Origin: Actinacidiphila cocklensis
GTDB lineage: Bacteria > Actinomycetota > Actinomycetes > Streptomycetales > Streptomycetaceae
Reading direction: 5' to 3'
Length of the DNA stretch: 64,000 bases
Assembly: GCF_907177275.1 (NCBI RefSeq)
Contig: NZ_CAJSLV010000062.1
Coordinates: 1 to 64,000 of the forward strand
A program made the translations under genes and the position numbers. Positions within the stretch are counted from its first letter, which is position 1. Every line of letters starts with the position of its first letter. Of the stretch, positions 51,993 through 61,507 are shown one piece after another. The notes under the pieces were generated by a model. The model was not told the origin of the DNA, made no database searches, and worked only from the letters and a program-made list of their open reading frames with translations.

Positions 51993-52976
51993 GTGGGAAT
52001 CGAAGTGATCGTCGAAGGTCTGACGAAGTCCTTTGGCAAACAGACCGTCTGGCAGGATGTGACGCTCACTCTGCCGCCCGGTGAGGTCAGCGTGATGCTG
52101 GGACCCTCCGGCACCGGCAAGACCGTGTTCCTCAAGTCCGTGATCGGCCTGCTCAAACCCGAGCGCGGCCGGGTGCTCGTCAACGGCGTCGACATGGTCA
52201 ACGGCCCCGAGCGGGACATCTACCAGACCCGCAAGCTGTTCGGCCTGATGTTCCAGGACGGCGCGCTGTTCGGCTCGATGAACCTCTTCGACAACATCGC
52301 CTTCCCGCTGCGCGAGCACACCCGCAAGAAGGAGTCGGAGATCCGCCGCGTCGTCATGGAGCGGATGGACATGGTCGGCCTGGTCGGCTCCGAGGCCAAG
52401 CTCCCCGGCGAGATATCCGGCGGCATGCGCAAACGCGCCGGGCTGGCCCGCGCGCTGGTGCTCGACCCGCAGATCATCCTGTGCGACGAGCCCGACTCCG
52501 GCCTCGACCCGGTCCGGACCTCGTACATCTCGCAGCTGCTGATCGACCTCAACGCGCAGATCGACGCGACCATGCTGATCGTCACCCACAACCTCGACAT
52601 CGCCGCGACCGTGCCCGACAACATGGGCATGCTCTTCCGCCGCGAACTGGTCGCCTTCGGGCCGCGGGAGCTGCTGCTGACCAGCGACGTACCGGTGGTC
52701 AGGCAGTTCCTCAGCGGCCGCCGCGAAGGCCCGATCGGCATGGCGGAGGAGAAGGACGAGGCCACCCTCGCCATGGAGCAGCTCGCCGACGACAGCACCG
52801 TGCCGATCGCCCCGCCCACCGTCGTACCGCAGCTGGAACCGAGTCCGGGACTGCCGCCGCGGCAGGCCGTACAGCGGCGCCGGGCACGGGTGCTGGCGAT
52901 GTGGGACCAGTTGCCGGCCGCCGCCCGTACCGCGGTGCAGGCCGGACTCGCCCCGGTCCAGGGAGAGCCCGCATGA
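51993..52976 (+). CDS. MCE transporter ATPase (MlaF/Mkl-like)
   Basis: A 327-residue ABC ATPase that drives lipid transport through the YrbE permeases. Walker A is LGPSGTGKTVF, the signature is ISGGMRKRAGLARAL, Walker B is IILCDEPDSGLDPVR, and the switch His is in IVTHNLDIA; LFGLMFQDGALFGSMNLFDNI is typical of Mkl/MlaF. A C-terminal extension of about 80 residues carries Pro-rich and helical segments, as in actinobacterial Mkl. GGGAGG five bases upstream decides for GTG 51993 over GTG 51987. Its stop overlaps the next start (ATGA). Confidence 0.93.
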   Translation: MGIEVIVEGLTKSFGKQTVWQDVTLTLPPGEVSVMLGPSGTGKTVFLKSVIGLLKPERGRVLVNGVDMVNGPERDIYQTRKLFGLMFQDGALFGSMNLFDNIAFPLREHTRKKESEIRRVVMERMDMVGLVGSEAKLPGEISGGMRKRAGLARALVLDPQIILCDEPDSGLDPVRTSYISQLLIDLNAQIDATMLIVTHNLDIAATVPDNMGMLFRRELVAFGPRELLLTSDVPVVRQFLSGRREGPIGMAEEKDEATLAMEQLADDSTVPIAPPTVVPQLEPSPGLPPRQAVQRRRARVLAMWDQLPAAARTAVQAGLAPVQGEPA

Positions 52977-53785
52977 CCGCACCGGTGCGCGTACGCGAGT
53001 CCGCGCCGCGCCGACCGATCCCCGGCACCGGGGCGCTGCGCCAGACCGGGCAGTTGATGACGCTCGCCGCCACGACCGTACGGGACACCTTCCGGCGGCC
53101 CTTCCAGATGCGCGAACTCGTCGAGCAGTTCTGGTTCGTGGCCAGCGTCACGATCCTGCCCGCCGCCCTGGTCTCGATCCCGTTCGGCGCGGTCATCGCC
53201 CTCCAGGTCGGCTCGCTCACCCAGCAGTTGGGCGCCCAGTCCTTCACCGGCGGCGCCAGCGTGCTGGCGGTGATCCAGCAGGCCAGCCCGCTGATCGTGG
53301 CGCTGCTGATCGCCGGCGCCGGCGGCAGCGCGATCTGCGCCGACCTCGGGTCGCGGAAGATCCGCGAGGAGCTGGACGCCATGGAGGTGATGGGCGTCTC
53401 GCCGGTGCAGCGGCTGATCGTGCCGCGGGTGCTGGCCACCATGCTGGTCGCGCTGCTGCTCAACGGCCTGGTGTCGGTGGTCGGTACGGCCGGCGGCTAC
53501 TTCTTCAACGTCATCGTCCAGCACGGCACCCCGGGCGCGTACCTGTCCAGCTTCTCCTCGCTGGCGCAGCTGCCCGACCTCTACATCAGCGAGATCAAGG
53601 CGGTGATCTTCGGCTTCATCGCCGGCATCGTCGCCGCCTACCGCGGTCTGCACCCCAAGGGCGGCCCCAAGGGCGTGGGCGACGCCGTCAACCAGTCCGT
53701 GGTGATCACCTTCCTGCTGCTGTTCTTCGTCAACGTCGTGCTCACCGCGATCTACCTGCAGCTCGTCCCGCAGAAGGGGGCCTGA
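52973..53785 (+). CDS. yrbEA: MCE permease YrbEA/MlaE-like
   Basis: A 270-residue MlaE-family membrane permease with five or six spans. The conserved GAVIALQVG, GSRKIREELDAMEVMGVSPVQ (quoted in part) and FIAGIVAAYRGLHPKGGPKG segments identify the family; the last interacts with the ATPase. The start overlaps the ATPase stop in ATGA. It forms a heterodimeric channel with the second YrbE protein. Confidence 0.93.
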   Translation: MTAPVRVRESAPRRPIPGTGALRQTGQLMTLAATTVRDTFRRPFQMRELVEQFWFVASVTILPAALVSIPFGAVIALQVGSLTQQLGAQSFTGGASVLAVIQQASPLIVALLIAGAGGSAICADLGSRKIREELDAMEVMGVSPVQRLIVPRVLATMLVALLLNGLVSVVGTAGGYFFNVIVQHGTPGAYLSSFSSLAQLPDLYISEIKAVIFGFIAGIVAAYRGLHPKGGPKGVGDAVNQSVVITFLLLFFVNVVLTAIYLQLVPQKGA

Positions 53786-53788
53786 CCG

Positions 53789-54604
53789 ATGGCACTCCTT
53801 GACCGCCCCCTGCGCTGGCTGGACGAGACCGGCGACCACTTCATCTTCCACGTCACCGCGGTGCTGTGGATTCCGCGCACCCTGCGCCGCTACCTCAGGG
53901 AGGTGCAGCGGCTGCTCGCCGAGGTCGCCTTCGGCAGCGGCGGGCTCGGCGTGATCGGCGGCACCGTCGGCGTGATGATCGGCATGACCCTGGCCACCGG
54001 CACCGTCGTCGGCCTCCAGGGCTACGCGGCCATGAACCAGCTCGGCACCGCCGCCTTCACCGGCTTCATCTCCGCGTACTTCAACACCCGCGAGATCGCC
54101 CCGCTGGTCGCGGGACTCGCCCTGTCCGCGACCGTCGGCGCCGGATTCACCGCACAGCTCGGCGCCATGCGGATCAACGAGGAGGTCGACGCGCTGGAGG
54201 GGATGGGCATCCGCTCCATGCCGTACCTGGTCAGCACCCGCATCATCGCCGGAGTCGTGGCGATCGTGCCGCTGTACGGCATCGGCCTGCTCAGCAGCTA
54301 CGCGGCCTCCCGGCTGGTCACCGTGTGGTTCAACGGCCAGTCGCCGGGCACCTACGACCACTACTTCAACCTCTTCCTCTCCCCGCAGGACGTGCTGCTG
54401 TCCACGCTGAAGGTGCTGATCTTCAGCGTGATCGTGATCCTCGCGCACTGCTACTACGGCTACACCGCCAAGGGCGGCCCCGCCGGGGTCGGCATCGCGG
54501 TGGGGCGCTCGGTCCGCAACGCCATCGTGATCATCTCGATCACCGACTTCTTCCTGTCGCTGGCGCTGTGGGGCGCCACCACCACCGTGCGGGTGGCCGG
54601 ATGA
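53789..54604 (+). CDS. yrbEB: MCE permease YrbEB/MlaE-like
   Basis: A 271-residue MlaE-family permease, paralogous to the preceding gene and separated by three bases. Key segments are GMTLATGTVVGLQGY, GAMRINEEVDALEGMGIRS and CYYGYTAKGGPAGVG. Its stop overlaps the start of the first MCE gene (ATGA). The pair matches the yrbE A/B arrangement of mycobacterial mce operons. Confidence 0.93.
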   Translation: MALLDRPLRWLDETGDHFIFHVTAVLWIPRTLRRYLREVQRLLAEVAFGSGGLGVIGGTVGVMIGMTLATGTVVGLQGYAAMNQLGTAAFTGFISAYFNTREIAPLVAGLALSATVGAGFTAQLGAMRINEEVDALEGMGIRSMPYLVSTRIIAGVVAIVPLYGIGLLSSYAASRLVTVWFNGQSPGTYDHYFNLFLSPQDVLLSTLKVLIFSVIVILAHCYYGYTAKGGPAGVGIAVGRSVRNAIVIISITDFFLSLALWGATTTVRVAG

Positions 54605-55866
54605 CCGCCACCGAGACCCGCACCCCCGCCGTCCCCGCGCCCCGCCGCGCCAGGCTGCGCGGCACCACCGCCGGGCGCAGAACCGCCGGCCTGGTCTTCC
54701 TGCTGGTCCCCGCGCTGCTGGCGTGGCTGGCGGTCGCCGTCTACGACAAGGACTTCAGCGACGAGGCGACCGTGACCGTACTGACCGGCAGCGTCGGCAA
54801 CGAGATGCACCCCGGCGCCGACGTCAAGGTCCGCGGGGTCGTCGTCGGCCGGGTCAGCGCCATCCACGCCGACGGGCAGGGCGCCCGGCTCACCCTCGCC
54901 CTCGACCCGGGCCAGCTGCACCGCATCCCGGCCGGCGTCACCGCCCAGATGCTGCCCACCACCCTGTTCGGCGCCCGCTTCGTCGCCCTGGTGCCGCCCG
55001 CGGACGCGGTCGCCGACGGCCCGACGCTCACCGCGAGCAGCACCATCCCGCAGGACCGCTCCAGCGACGCCGTCGAACTCCAGCAGGTGCTCGACAACGT
55101 GATGCCGCTGCTGACCGCGGTCCAGCCGCAGAAGCTCGCCGCCACCCTCAACGCGGTCGCCACCGCGCTGGACGGCCGCGGCACCCAGCTCGGCACCACC
55201 CTGGTCCAGCTGGACCGCTACCTCAGCAAGCTCAACCCCGAACTGCCGGTGCTCAACGACGACATCAGGCAGCTCGTCACCGTCAGCCACATCTACGACG
55301 ACGCCGCCCCCGACATCGTGCAGGCGCTCACCGACTTCACCAGGACCAGCGGCACCATCGCCGAGGAGCAGGCGGGCCTGAGCACCCTCTACGGCACCGC
55401 GACCGGCACCGCCCAGGACGTCACCACCTACCTGCGGCAGAACAGCCCCAACATCATCCGGCTGGCCGCCGGCAGCCGCGGCACCCTGTCCCTGCTCGCG
55501 GAGTACGCCCCGTCCTTCCCCTGCACCCTGCGCACCCTCGCCGACTTCGTACCCGCCATGGACAAGGCACTCGGCAAGGGCACCGGCCAACCCGGTCTGC
55601 ACGTCGACCTGACCAGCGTGCCCTCGCGCGGCCGGTACACCGCGGGCAAGGACACCCCGTCCTACGGCAAGAGCGGCGGCCCGCAGTGCTACTCCGTCCC
55701 CTACACCGGCAAGGGCACCGCCCCGCCGGCCAACTCCCCGCAGGAGAACGAGCTGATCGACGAACTCCTCGCACCCGGCGCGCACACCTCGCCCGGTGAC
55801 CTGCCGGACTGGAGCAGCCTGCTGACCGGGCCGGTCTTCCGCGGGGCGGAGGTGACCGTCCAGTGA
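54601..55866 (+). CDS. mceA: MCE-family protein A
   Basis: A 421-residue substrate-binding subunit. A 40-residue basic N-terminus leads into one membrane anchor (about 30-50), then the MCE/MlaD domain (about 58-140: VKVRGVVVGRVSAI, PTTLFGARFVAL) and a long alpha-helical region with coiled-coil character (about 160-320) that in homologues builds a needle or tunnel for lipids. The last 90 residues are Pro/Gly-rich with a cysteine pair. Start overlaps the YrbEB stop; its stop overlaps the next start (GTGA). Confidence 0.92.
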   Translation: MTATETRTPAVPAPRRARLRGTTAGRRTAGLVFLLVPALLAWLAVAVYDKDFSDEATVTVLTGSVGNEMHPGADVKVRGVVVGRVSAIHADGQGARLTLALDPGQLHRIPAGVTAQMLPTTLFGARFVALVPPADAVADGPTLTASSTIPQDRSSDAVELQQVLDNVMPLLTAVQPQKLAATLNAVATALDGRGTQLGTTLVQLDRYLSKLNPELPVLNDDIRQLVTVSHIYDDAAPDIVQALTDFTRTSGTIAEEQAGLSTLYGTATGTAQDVTTYLRQNSPNIIRLAAGSRGTLSLLAEYAPSFPCTLRTLADFVPAMDKALGKGTGQPGLHVDLTSVPSRGRYTAGKDTPSYGKSGGPQCYSVPYTGKGTAPPANSPQENELIDELLAPGAHTSPGDLPDWSSLLTGPVFRGAEVTVQ

Positions 55867-56894
55867 AGCGCAGGAGCCTGGCAGGACCGATCGTCAAGTC
55901 GCTGATCTTCATCCTGGTCACCGCGCTGGCCACCACCGTGCTCGCGGTCAGCATCGCCGGCTCGGGCGTCGGCGACACCTCCGGCTACAACGCGCTGTTC
56001 ACCGACACCACGGGCCTGATGTCCGGCGACAGCGTACGGATCGCCGGCGTGAAGGTCGGGCAGGTCGACTCGATCACCGTCTACCGGCACAACCTGGCGA
56101 AGGTGCACTTCTCGGTCCAGCGCGAGCGCACCCTGCCCCGGTCCGCCGACGTCACCATCAAGTACCTGAACCTGGTCGGCCAGCGCTACGTCGACCTCGA
56201 ACAGGGCACCGGACCCGTCGGCGAGACCCTGGAACCCGGCCAGACCATCCAGCTGGACCACACCACCCCCGCGCTGGACCTCACCCAGCTCTTCGCCGGC
56301 TTCCAGCCGCTCTTCGAGGGCCTGTCCCCCAGGGACGTCAACCAGCTGGCCGGCGAGATCGTGCAGGTGCTCCAGGGCGAGGGCGGCACCGTGGACAGCC
56401 TGATCGGCAGCATCGGCTCGCTGACCACCACGCTGGCCGCCAAGGACCAGGTCATCGGCCAGGTCATCGACAACCTCAACACCGTGCTGACCACCGTCAA
56501 CACCCGCGAGGCCAACTTCAACGACCTGGTCACCACCCTCCAGCAGCTCGTCACCGGCTTCTCCGGCGACCGCGAGCCGATCGGCCAGTCGATCACCGCG
56601 ATCTCCCAGCTGACCACCAGCACCGCCGGCCTGCTCACCCAGGGCCGGCAGCCGCTGAAGGACTCCATCGCGCAGCTCGGCAGGCTGTCGACCGACCTGG
56701 CCGACTCCACACCGCAGTTGCAGAGGTTCCTGGTCAACACCCCGCAGAAGTTCCGGGCCGTCGGACGGGCCTCCTCGTACGGGTCCTGGCTCAACCTCTA
56801 CCTGTGCCAGGCCACCGTCGCCGGGGTGACCACCTCCGACGGCAGCAAGGCGCCCACCGGCATAGCGATCAGCGAATCGAGGTGCCGGTCATGA
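55863..56894 (+). CDS. mceB: MCE-family protein B
   Basis: A 343-residue MCE protein. An N-terminal membrane anchor (about 9-30) precedes the MCE domain (about 40-120: DSVRIAGVKVGQVDSI, IKYLNLVGQRYVDL) and a helical, Gln-rich coiled-coil tail (NQLAGEIVQVLQGEG, LTTTLAAKDQVIGQVI). It is the shortest of the six and has no C-terminal extension. GTG start from the GTGA overlap with mceA; stop overlaps mceC in ATGA. Confidence 0.92.
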   Translation: MKRRSLAGPIVKSLIFILVTALATTVLAVSIAGSGVGDTSGYNALFTDTTGLMSGDSVRIAGVKVGQVDSITVYRHNLAKVHFSVQRERTLPRSADVTIKYLNLVGQRYVDLEQGTGPVGETLEPGQTIQLDHTTPALDLTQLFAGFQPLFEGLSPRDVNQLAGEIVQVLQGEGGTVDSLIGSIGSLTTTLAAKDQVIGQVIDNLNTVLTTVNTREANFNDLVTTLQQLVTGFSGDREPIGQSITAISQLTTSTAGLLTQGRQPLKDSIAQLGRLSTDLADSTPQLQRFLVNTPQKFRAVGRASSYGSWLNLYLCQATVAGVTTSDGSKAPTGIAISESRCRS

Positions 56895-57961
56895 AGCGGC
56901 CACGTCTCCGTCTCCGCGCCCCGGCCGACCGCGGCAGGCCGCTCTTCCGGCCGCTGCGGGAACGCAACCCGGTGGCGGTCGGCGCGGTCGGGCTGCTGGT
57001 GCTCGCGCTGGCCGGCCTGGTCGCCTACAACGCCGACGCGCTGCCGGTGATCGGCGGCGGCACCAGCTACTCGGCGAACTTCACCGAGGCGGCGGGCCTG
57101 CGCCCGGGCAACGAGGTACGGGTCGCCGGCGTCAAGGTCGGCAAGGTCACCGGGGTGTCGCTGGACGGCGCCCAGGTCGAGGTCACCTTCAAGGTCCGGC
57201 ACACCTGGATCGGCGACGCCAGCACCGCCGCCATCGGCATCAAGACGCTGCTCGGCGAGAAGTACCTGGCCGTCGACCCGCTCGGCAGCCGCGAGCAGAA
57301 TCCCGGCACCCGCATCCCCAGGAGCCGCACCACCTCGCCGTACGACGTCACGCAGGCCTTCGACGGGCTCGGCCAGACCCTCGGCTCGCTCGACACCAAG
57401 CAGCTCGCGGCGAGCTTCCAGACCATCTCCGACACCTTCAAGGACACCCCCTCGTCGGTCCGCAGCGCCGCCACCGGGCTGTCCTCGCTGTCGCAGACCA
57501 TCTCCAGCCGGGACGCCCAGCTCGCCCAGCTGCTCACCGGCAGCAAGCAGCTCACCCAGACCCTCTCCGACCAGAACAGCCGCTTCCAGACCCTGATCTC
57601 CGACGGCGACCTGCTGCTCGGCGAGATCCAGAAACGGCGGGACGCCATCCACACCCTGCTCACCGGCACGCAGGACCTGGGCATCCAGCTCAACGGCCTG
57701 GTCGCCGACAACACCCGGCAGCTCGCCCCGACCCTGAACGCCCTGGACCGGGTCACCGGCGTCCTGGTCGCCAACCAGTCCAGCCTCGACCAGGCACTCG
57801 CGCTGGCCGGCCCCTACTACCGGCTGGTCGGCAACACCCTGGGCAACGGGCGCTGGTTCGACAGCTACCTGTGCGGCCTGGTGCCCAAGAGCTATCTGCC
57901 GGCCGGCACCCCGCCCGAGAACGGGTGCATGCCGCCCAAGGCGACAGGGAGCGCGTCATGA
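56891..57961 (+). CDS. mceC: MCE-family protein C
   Basis: A 356-residue MCE protein with a basic N-terminus, one anchor (about 26-48), the MCE domain (about 53-135: EVRVAGVKVGKVTGV, IKTLLGEKYLAVDPL) and a helical tail with repeated Gln/Leu heptads (TGLSSLSQTISSRD, LAQLLTGSKQLTQTL). The C-terminus has two cysteines. Start overlaps mceB and stop overlaps mceD, both ATGA. Confidence 0.92.
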   Translation: MKRPRLRLRAPADRGRPLFRPLRERNPVAVGAVGLLVLALAGLVAYNADALPVIGGGTSYSANFTEAAGLRPGNEVRVAGVKVGKVTGVSLDGAQVEVTFKVRHTWIGDASTAAIGIKTLLGEKYLAVDPLGSREQNPGTRIPRSRTTSPYDVTQAFDGLGQTLGSLDTKQLAASFQTISDTFKDTPSSVRSAATGLSSLSQTISSRDAQLAQLLTGSKQLTQTLSDQNSRFQTLISDGDLLLGEIQKRRDAIHTLLTGTQDLGIQLNGLVADNTRQLAPTLNALDRVTGVLVANQSSLDQALALAGPYYRLVGNTLGNGRWFDSYLCGLVPKSYLPAGTPPENGCMPPKATGSAS

Positions 57962-59094
57962 CCCTCACGCCCGCCAAGCCGCGCCCCCGGCTGCCCCGGC
58001 CCTCGCTGCCCGCGGTCAGGGTGTCCCGGCGGCTGCTGGTGGCCGGCCTGGTGCTGGCCGTGGTCGCCGCGGCCGCCGTCACCGCGGGCTTCGCGGCCTT
58101 CGGCGGCCCCGGCGGCCACCGCGTCACCGCCTACTTCGACCGTACCGTCGGCGTCTACAAGGGTTCCGACCTGCGGATACTCGGAGTGAAGGTGGGCACC
58201 GTCGACGCGGTGCGGCCCAAGGGCAAGCAGGTCGAGGTCACCTTGCACCTCGACCACGGCGTCAAGGTGCCCGCCGACGCGGGAGCCGTCGTCGTCGCCC
58301 CCAGCGTCGTCGCCGACCGCTACGTGCAGCTCACCCCCGCCTACACCGGCGGCCCGCAGCTCAGGGACCACGCGGTCATCCCGGCGAGCCGCACCGCCAC
58401 CCCGGTCGAGGTCGACCAGCTCTACGACAGCATCACCCAGCTCAGCGACGCGCTCGGCCCGAACGGCGCCAACACCACCGGCGCGCTGTCCGGGCTGCTC
58501 GACACCGGGGCGCAGAACCTCGACGGCAACGGCAAGGCCATCGGCGACAGCATCAACCAGCTCGGCCAGGCCTCCAAGACCCTCGACAGCCACAGCGGCG
58601 ACCTGTTCGCGACCCTGTCCTACCTCCAGTCCTTCACCACGATGCTGAAGAACAACGACGGCAAGGTGAAGGCGGCGGCCGACCAACTCTCCACCGTCAC
58701 CGGCTTCCTGGCCGCGGACAAGGAGGACCTCGGCGGCGCGCTCCAGCAACTGTCCACCGCCCTGGGCCAGGTGAAGACCTTCATCCAGGACAACCGCGGC
58801 CGGCTCACGACCAGCATCGACAAGCTCGCCCCGCTCACCCAGACGCTGGTCGACCAGCGCGCCTCGCTCGCCGAACTCCTCGACACCGCACCGCTGGCCG
58901 CCGACAACCTGCTCAACGCCTACGACCCGCAGCACCAGAGCATCGACGGCCGCACCGACATCAACGAGCTGAGCATGGGCGACCTCGACCCGGCGGCCGG
59001 CAAGCCGGCCACCACCGCCTCCCCGGCCGCGAAGCGCCTGCCGCTGCCCTTCCCCGCGGCCGGGGACGTCACCACCCCAGGGGGCGCGCGATGA
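57958..59094 (+). CDS. mceD: MCE-family protein D
   Basis: A 378-residue MCE protein. Anchor at about 24-45, MCE domain about 55-135 (DLRILGVKVGTVDAV, SVVADRYVQLTP), a long helical region with GQASKTLDSHSGDLFATL, and a Pro/Ala-rich tail ending LPLPFPAAGD. Both flanking genes overlap by four bases. No cysteine-based lipidation signal. Confidence 0.92.
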   Translation: MTLTPAKPRPRLPRPSLPAVRVSRRLLVAGLVLAVVAAAAVTAGFAAFGGPGGHRVTAYFDRTVGVYKGSDLRILGVKVGTVDAVRPKGKQVEVTLHLDHGVKVPADAGAVVVAPSVVADRYVQLTPAYTGGPQLRDHAVIPASRTATPVEVDQLYDSITQLSDALGPNGANTTGALSGLLDTGAQNLDGNGKAIGDSINQLGQASKTLDSHSGDLFATLSYLQSFTTMLKNNDGKVKAAADQLSTVTGFLAADKEDLGGALQQLSTALGQVKTFIQDNRGRLTTSIDKLAPLTQTLVDQRASLAELLDTAPLAADNLLNAYDPQHQSIDGRTDINELSMGDLDPAAGKPATTASPAAKRLPLPFPAAGDVTTPGGAR

Positions 59095-60224
59095 ACCGAC
59101 GGCGTACGACAGCGGCCGCGGCCGGCGCGCTGCTCAGCCTCGCCCTGGCCGGCTGCTCCTTCGGCGGGGTGCAGAGCCTCCCGCTGCCCGGCGGCGCCGA
59201 CCTCGGCAGCCACCCCTACACCGTCAAGGCGCAGTTCGCCGACGTCCTCGACCTCGTACCGCAGGCGTCGGTACGGGTCAACGACGTCGCCGTCGGCCGG
59301 GTGACCTCCATCCACGTCGCAGACGACGGCTGGTCCGCGATGGTCACCATGAAGGTCAACGGCAAGGTCCGGCTGCCCGCCAACGCCTACGCGCACCTGG
59401 AGCAGTCCAGCCTGCTCGGCGAGAAGTACGTCCAGCTGTCCGCGCCGCCCGCCGGCGAGACCTCCCGCGGGCGGCTGGCCGGCGGCTCGGTCATCCCCAC
59501 CTCGCACACCAACCGCAACCCCGAGGTGGAGGAGGTCTTCGGCGCGCTCTCGCTGCTGCTCAACGGCGGCGGCATCCAGCAGCTGAAGACCATCAGCACC
59601 GAGTTGAACAAGGCGCTCACCGGCAACGAGCCCGAGGTCCGCGACATGCTCACCCAGGTGGACACCCTGGTCACCGACCTGGACACGCACAAGCAGGACA
59701 TCACCGACGCGCTCGACGGCGTCAACCAGCTGTCCGCCACCCTCGCCGTCCGCGACCAGAAGATCGGCACCGTACTGACCGGGCTGAGCCCCGGGCTGAA
59801 GGTGCTCGACCAGCAGCGCGGGTCGCTGGTCACCATGCTGCGGGCACTCGACACCCTCTCCGGCGTCGCGGTGGACACCGTCAACCAGAGCAAGGACGAC
59901 ATGGTCGCCGACCTCCAGGCCCTCGCGCCGACCCTGCAACGGCTCGCCGACTCCGGCAAGGACCTGCCCGACTCCCTCCAGGTGCTGCTGACCTACCCGT
60001 TCACCGACGAGGTGCTCAACGGCGTCAAGGGCGACTACCTCAACGTCTACCTCGACCTGACCGCCGCCCCCGGCACCCAGCTCATCCCGGCCCTGGAGTC
60101 CAAGGACAACGTGTACGGGGACACCGCCCAGCCGCAGAGCCAGCCGCAGAGCAAGAAGAGCAACATCCCCAAGGGCCTCCCGCTGCCGCTGCCTTCGGTC
60201 ACCACCACTGCGGGGGGCCGCTGA
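59091..60224 (+). CDS. mceE: MCE-family lipoprotein E
   Basis: A 377-residue MCE protein that is a lipoprotein: NRRR, a hydrophobic run and the lipobox L-A-G-C with Cys22, matching the MceE/LprK position in mycobacterial operons. The MCE domain covers about 40-125 (VRVNDVAVGRVTSI, QSSLLGEKYVQLS), followed by a coiled-coil region and a Gln/Pro/Lys tail. The stop shares one base with the next start (TGATG). Confidence 0.93.
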   Translation: MNRRRTTAAAAGALLSLALAGCSFGGVQSLPLPGGADLGSHPYTVKAQFADVLDLVPQASVRVNDVAVGRVTSIHVADDGWSAMVTMKVNGKVRLPANAYAHLEQSSLLGEKYVQLSAPPAGETSRGRLAGGSVIPTSHTNRNPEVEEVFGALSLLLNGGGIQQLKTISTELNKALTGNEPEVRDMLTQVDTLVTDLDTHKQDITDALDGVNQLSATLAVRDQKIGTVLTGLSPGLKVLDQQRGSLVTMLRALDTLSGVAVDTVNQSKDDMVADLQALAPTLQRLADSGKDLPDSLQVLLTYPFTDEVLNGVKGDYLNVYLDLTAAPGTQLIPALESKDNVYGDTAQPQSQPQSKKSNIPKGLPLPLPSVTTTAGGR

Positions 60225-61507
60225 TGCTGACCAGGACGACCGTCGTCAAGAACATCGCCTTCCTGCTGGTCGCCGTGCTGGTGCTCGGCTACATCGGGGT
60301 GCGCTACGCCGACCTCGGCCGCTACGTGGGCCTGCGCGGCTACTACACCGTCAAGGTCGAACTGCCCGAGGCGGGCGGCCTGTTCGAGCACTCGGACGTC
60401 ACGTACCGGGGCGTGTCGGTCGGCCGGGTCGGGCCGATCAGGCTCACCTCGGACGGCGTCGAGGCGGACCTGCGGATCGACAACTCCGCACCGGACATCC
60501 CCGCCCACCTCCAGGCGGTCGTCGCGAGCCTGTCCGCGGTCGGCGAGCAGTACATCGACCTGCGGCCCAGCACCGACAACGGCCCCTACCTGCACGACGG
60601 TTCACGCGTCGACCAGGCCGACACCCAGATCCCCGCACCGGTCACCAACCTGCTCACCAGCGTCAACGAACTGGCAGGCTCCGTACCGCTGAACTCGCTG
60701 CGCACCGTCGTCGACGAGTTCGGCCAGGTCTTCAACGGGCAGGCCGACAACCTCCAGTCGCTGCTGGACTCCAGCGGCCGCTTCATCTCCGCCGCCGACA
60801 CCAACCTCCCGGCCGACACCCAGCTGATCGTCGACGGGCAGACCGTGCTGCGCACCCAGGCCGACGAGGGGGCAGCCATCAGGTCCTTCGCCGACAGCGC
60901 CAACCAGCTCGCCGCCCAGCTCAACTCCTCCGACACCGACCTGCGCCGGCTCATCGCGGCCGCACCCGACGCGGCCACCCAGGTCAGCGCGCTGCTGCGG
61001 GACGTGGGACCGCAGCTGAGCGTGGTGCTGGCCAACCTCCTCACCACCTCCGACATCGCCGAGACCCGGCAGCGCGGCATCGAGGAGTACCTGGTCACGG
61101 TGCCCCAGGTGGTCGCCGCGGGATCCACCGCCGTCAGCCCCAAGGGCCTGCGCTTCGGCATGGCGGTCACGTTCTTCTCGCCGCTGCCGTGCACCTCCGG
61201 ATACGGCGGCACCACCTACCGCAACGGCACCGACACCAGTACGCCGGCGACCGCGTTCAACACCGCGGCCCGCTGTGCCGCGCCCGCGTCCAGCGGCATC
61301 GACGTCCGCGGCAGCGCGCACGCGCCGTCTGGCGGTGCGCTGCCCGCGCCCGCGGAGCCCGGCTCCGTCCTGCCCATCGGCACCGGTCAGGGCGCGGGCA
61401 CCTACTCCGCCCCGGCAGGACCCGCCCTGCCCGGCGCGCTCGGCCTTCCGGCACTGCCGGCCGCCGGCCCCGTCGACCTGGCGGGCCTGCTGGGGGTGAC
61501 GCCGTGA
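60224..61507 (+). CDS. mceF: MCE-family protein F
   Basis: A 427-residue MCE protein and the last of the six. Anchor at about 9-30, MCE domain about 38-120 (DVTYRGVSVGRVGPI, SAVGEQYIDLRPS), helical tail to about 320 and a Pro/Ala/Gly-rich C-terminus of about 90 residues with two cysteines (LPCTSGYGGTTYRNG, ARCAAPASSG). Its GTGA overlap couples it to the first Mce-associated gene. Confidence 0.92.
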   Translation: MLTRTTVVKNIAFLLVAVLVLGYIGVRYADLGRYVGLRGYYTVKVELPEAGGLFEHSDVTYRGVSVGRVGPIRLTSDGVEADLRIDNSAPDIPAHLQAVVASLSAVGEQYIDLRPSTDNGPYLHDGSRVDQADTQIPAPVTNLLTSVNELAGSVPLNSLRTVVDEFGQVFNGQADNLQSLLDSSGRFISAADTNLPADTQLIVDGQTVLRTQADEGAAIRSFADSANQLAAQLNSSDTDLRRLIAAAPDAATQVSALLRDVGPQLSVVLANLLTTSDIAETRQRGIEEYLVTVPQVVAAGSTAVSPKGLRFGMAVTFFSPLPCTSGYGGTTYRNGTDTSTPATAFNTAARCAAPASSGIDVRGSAHAPSGGALPAPAEPGSVLPIGTGQGAGTYSAPAGPALPGALGLPALPAAGPVDLAGLLGVTP